Shown: positions 5,697 to 6,006 of the stretch, piece after piece
Layout: every line of letters begins with the position of its first letter
Numbering within the stretch: position 1 is the stretch's first letter
NCBI GenBank assembly: GCA_021793495.1
Contig: JAJYSQ010000127.1
Span: forward strand, 1-6,006
Origin: Actinomycetes bacterium
GTDB lineage: Bacteria; Actinomycetota; Actinomycetes; JAJYSQ01
Direction: 5' to 3'
Length of the DNA: 6,006 nucleotides
Notes under the pieces: generated by a model
The model's input: only the letters and a program-made list of their open reading frames with translations
Told to the model about the DNA's origin: nothing
Database searches by the model: none
Program-made: the position numbers and the translations under genes

Positions 5697-6006
5697 GTGT
5701 CCGCGAGACCCGGCCAGGACTGCTGGTCGGGCACGGTCGGGCCGACAGGCACTGTTGGAATCCGCGGCCCGGCCACAACGCAAGACAATTGTCTAAGAAA
5801 TGTTCTTCGGAGGGCAGCCTCGCCGGCACCGGTCAGATTCGCCATCTTCTTCTTCACCGCCTTGTACCTGCAGGTGGTCGGGTACTCGGACTACCGGATC
5901 GCCGGGGAGTTCCTGCCGATGGCGACTGGCATGGTGGTGGCATCCCTGTTGGCTGGGCGGTGGGCCGCCCGCGTCGGCCCCCGGCTGCCGATGATCCAGA
6001 TCGGAA
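5697..6006 (+). CDS. MFS transporter (DHA2/EmrB-QacA type) fragment, lacking N-terminal half, runs off the window
   Basis: The plus frame is open from a GTG at 5697 to the end of the window. From about 5832 it encodes VRFAIFFFTALYLQVVGYSD, then FLPMATGMVVASLLAGRWAA and RVGPRLPM, i.e. two membrane helices joined by motifs typical of the second half of 14-helix drug exporters (compare LYLQxVxGYS and the AGRxxARxGPR loop). The first half of such a protein (about 250 residues) is absent. Only 153 bases separate this segment from the divergent arginine deiminase start, and the 45 codons before it (SARPGQDCWSGTVG onward) are not membrane-like. It is therefore either a 5'-truncated pseudogene or a gene remnant translated from GTG 5697 (GAGG at 5684-5687 is a weak ribosome site). 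The substrate cannot be inferred. Confidence 0.55.
   Translation, partial: MSARPGQDCWSGTVGPTGTVGIRGPATTQDNCLRNVLRRAASPAPVRFAIFFFTALYLQVVGYSDYRIAGEFLPMATGMVVASLLAGRWAARVGPRLPMIQIG
5783..5794. promoter_or_regulatory. 12-base perfect palindrome AGACAATTGTCT
   Basis: AGACAATTGTCT is a perfect inverted repeat in an AT-rich patch, a strong contrast with the GC-rich surroundings. It lies between the arginine deiminase start and the recognisable MFS coding segment. TetR- or MarR-family regulators of exporter genes bind sites of this kind, so an operator is the likeliest reading. No regulator gene for it is in the window. Confidence 0.4.

Noticed and set aside
5736..5746. Short inverted repeat GTCGG-G-CCGAC upstream of arginine deiminase
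   Set aside because: Five-base arms made mainly of G and C are too common here to call an operator.

Overview
The window is GC-rich with codon third positions dominated by G and C. The gene families (a TIGR02679-type Wadjet protein, a tandem universal stress protein, an actinobacterial-style ArsR) suggest a chromosomal segment from an actinobacterium. The genus cannot be named from the sequence alone.

Layout. (1) 1-1346, plus strand: the last 17 codons of an upstream gene, probably jetC, overlap by ATGA the full jetD nuclease gene of a type II Wadjet plasmid-defence system. The rest of that system would lie to the left, outside the window. (2) 1440-2342, minus strand: an intact two-domain universal stress protein, convergent with jetD, with a DosR-like inverted repeat about 80 bases upstream. 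(3) 2477-3623, minus strand: a block of damaged genes, namely an FmdE-like gene read in at least three frames, a DsrE-like remnant and a short two-helix membrane protein gene. The block contains a 22-base tandem duplication that breaks one reading frame and a perfect 12-base-pair hairpin at another break. (4) 3682-4083, minus strand: an ArsR/SmtB repressor with a Cys-X-Cys sensor motif, preceded by a readable promoter and a 10-base palindromic operator. (5) 4084-4406: mostly unassigned, with a 64-codon minus-strand ORF coupled by ATGA to the gene upstream of it. (6) 4407-5678, minus strand: intact arginine deiminase with all catalytic residues. (7) 5697-6006, plus strand: the beginning of a reading frame that leaves the window and encodes the middle of a DHA2/EmrB-type MFS exporter without its N-terminal half. 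A 12-base palindrome lies in the gap before its recognisable part.

How the parts may work together. Wadjet is a self-contained defence cassette and its right border falls in the 93-base gap before the stress-protein gene. Everything from 2342 to 5678 is on the minus strand. It looks like a redox or hypoxia survival island: metalloid or thiol-responsive ArsR control of a membrane/DsrE/FmdE set, a universal stress protein under a DosR-like site, and arginine deiminase for ATP and ammonia production under low oxygen. The middle of that island is either decaying in the genome or carries several homopolymer-type sequencing errors. Most of the frame breaks fit the loss of one base from a G or C run. 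I see no tRNA, rRNA, CRISPR array, transposase or complete insertion sequence, and nothing that I would call a wholly new system.
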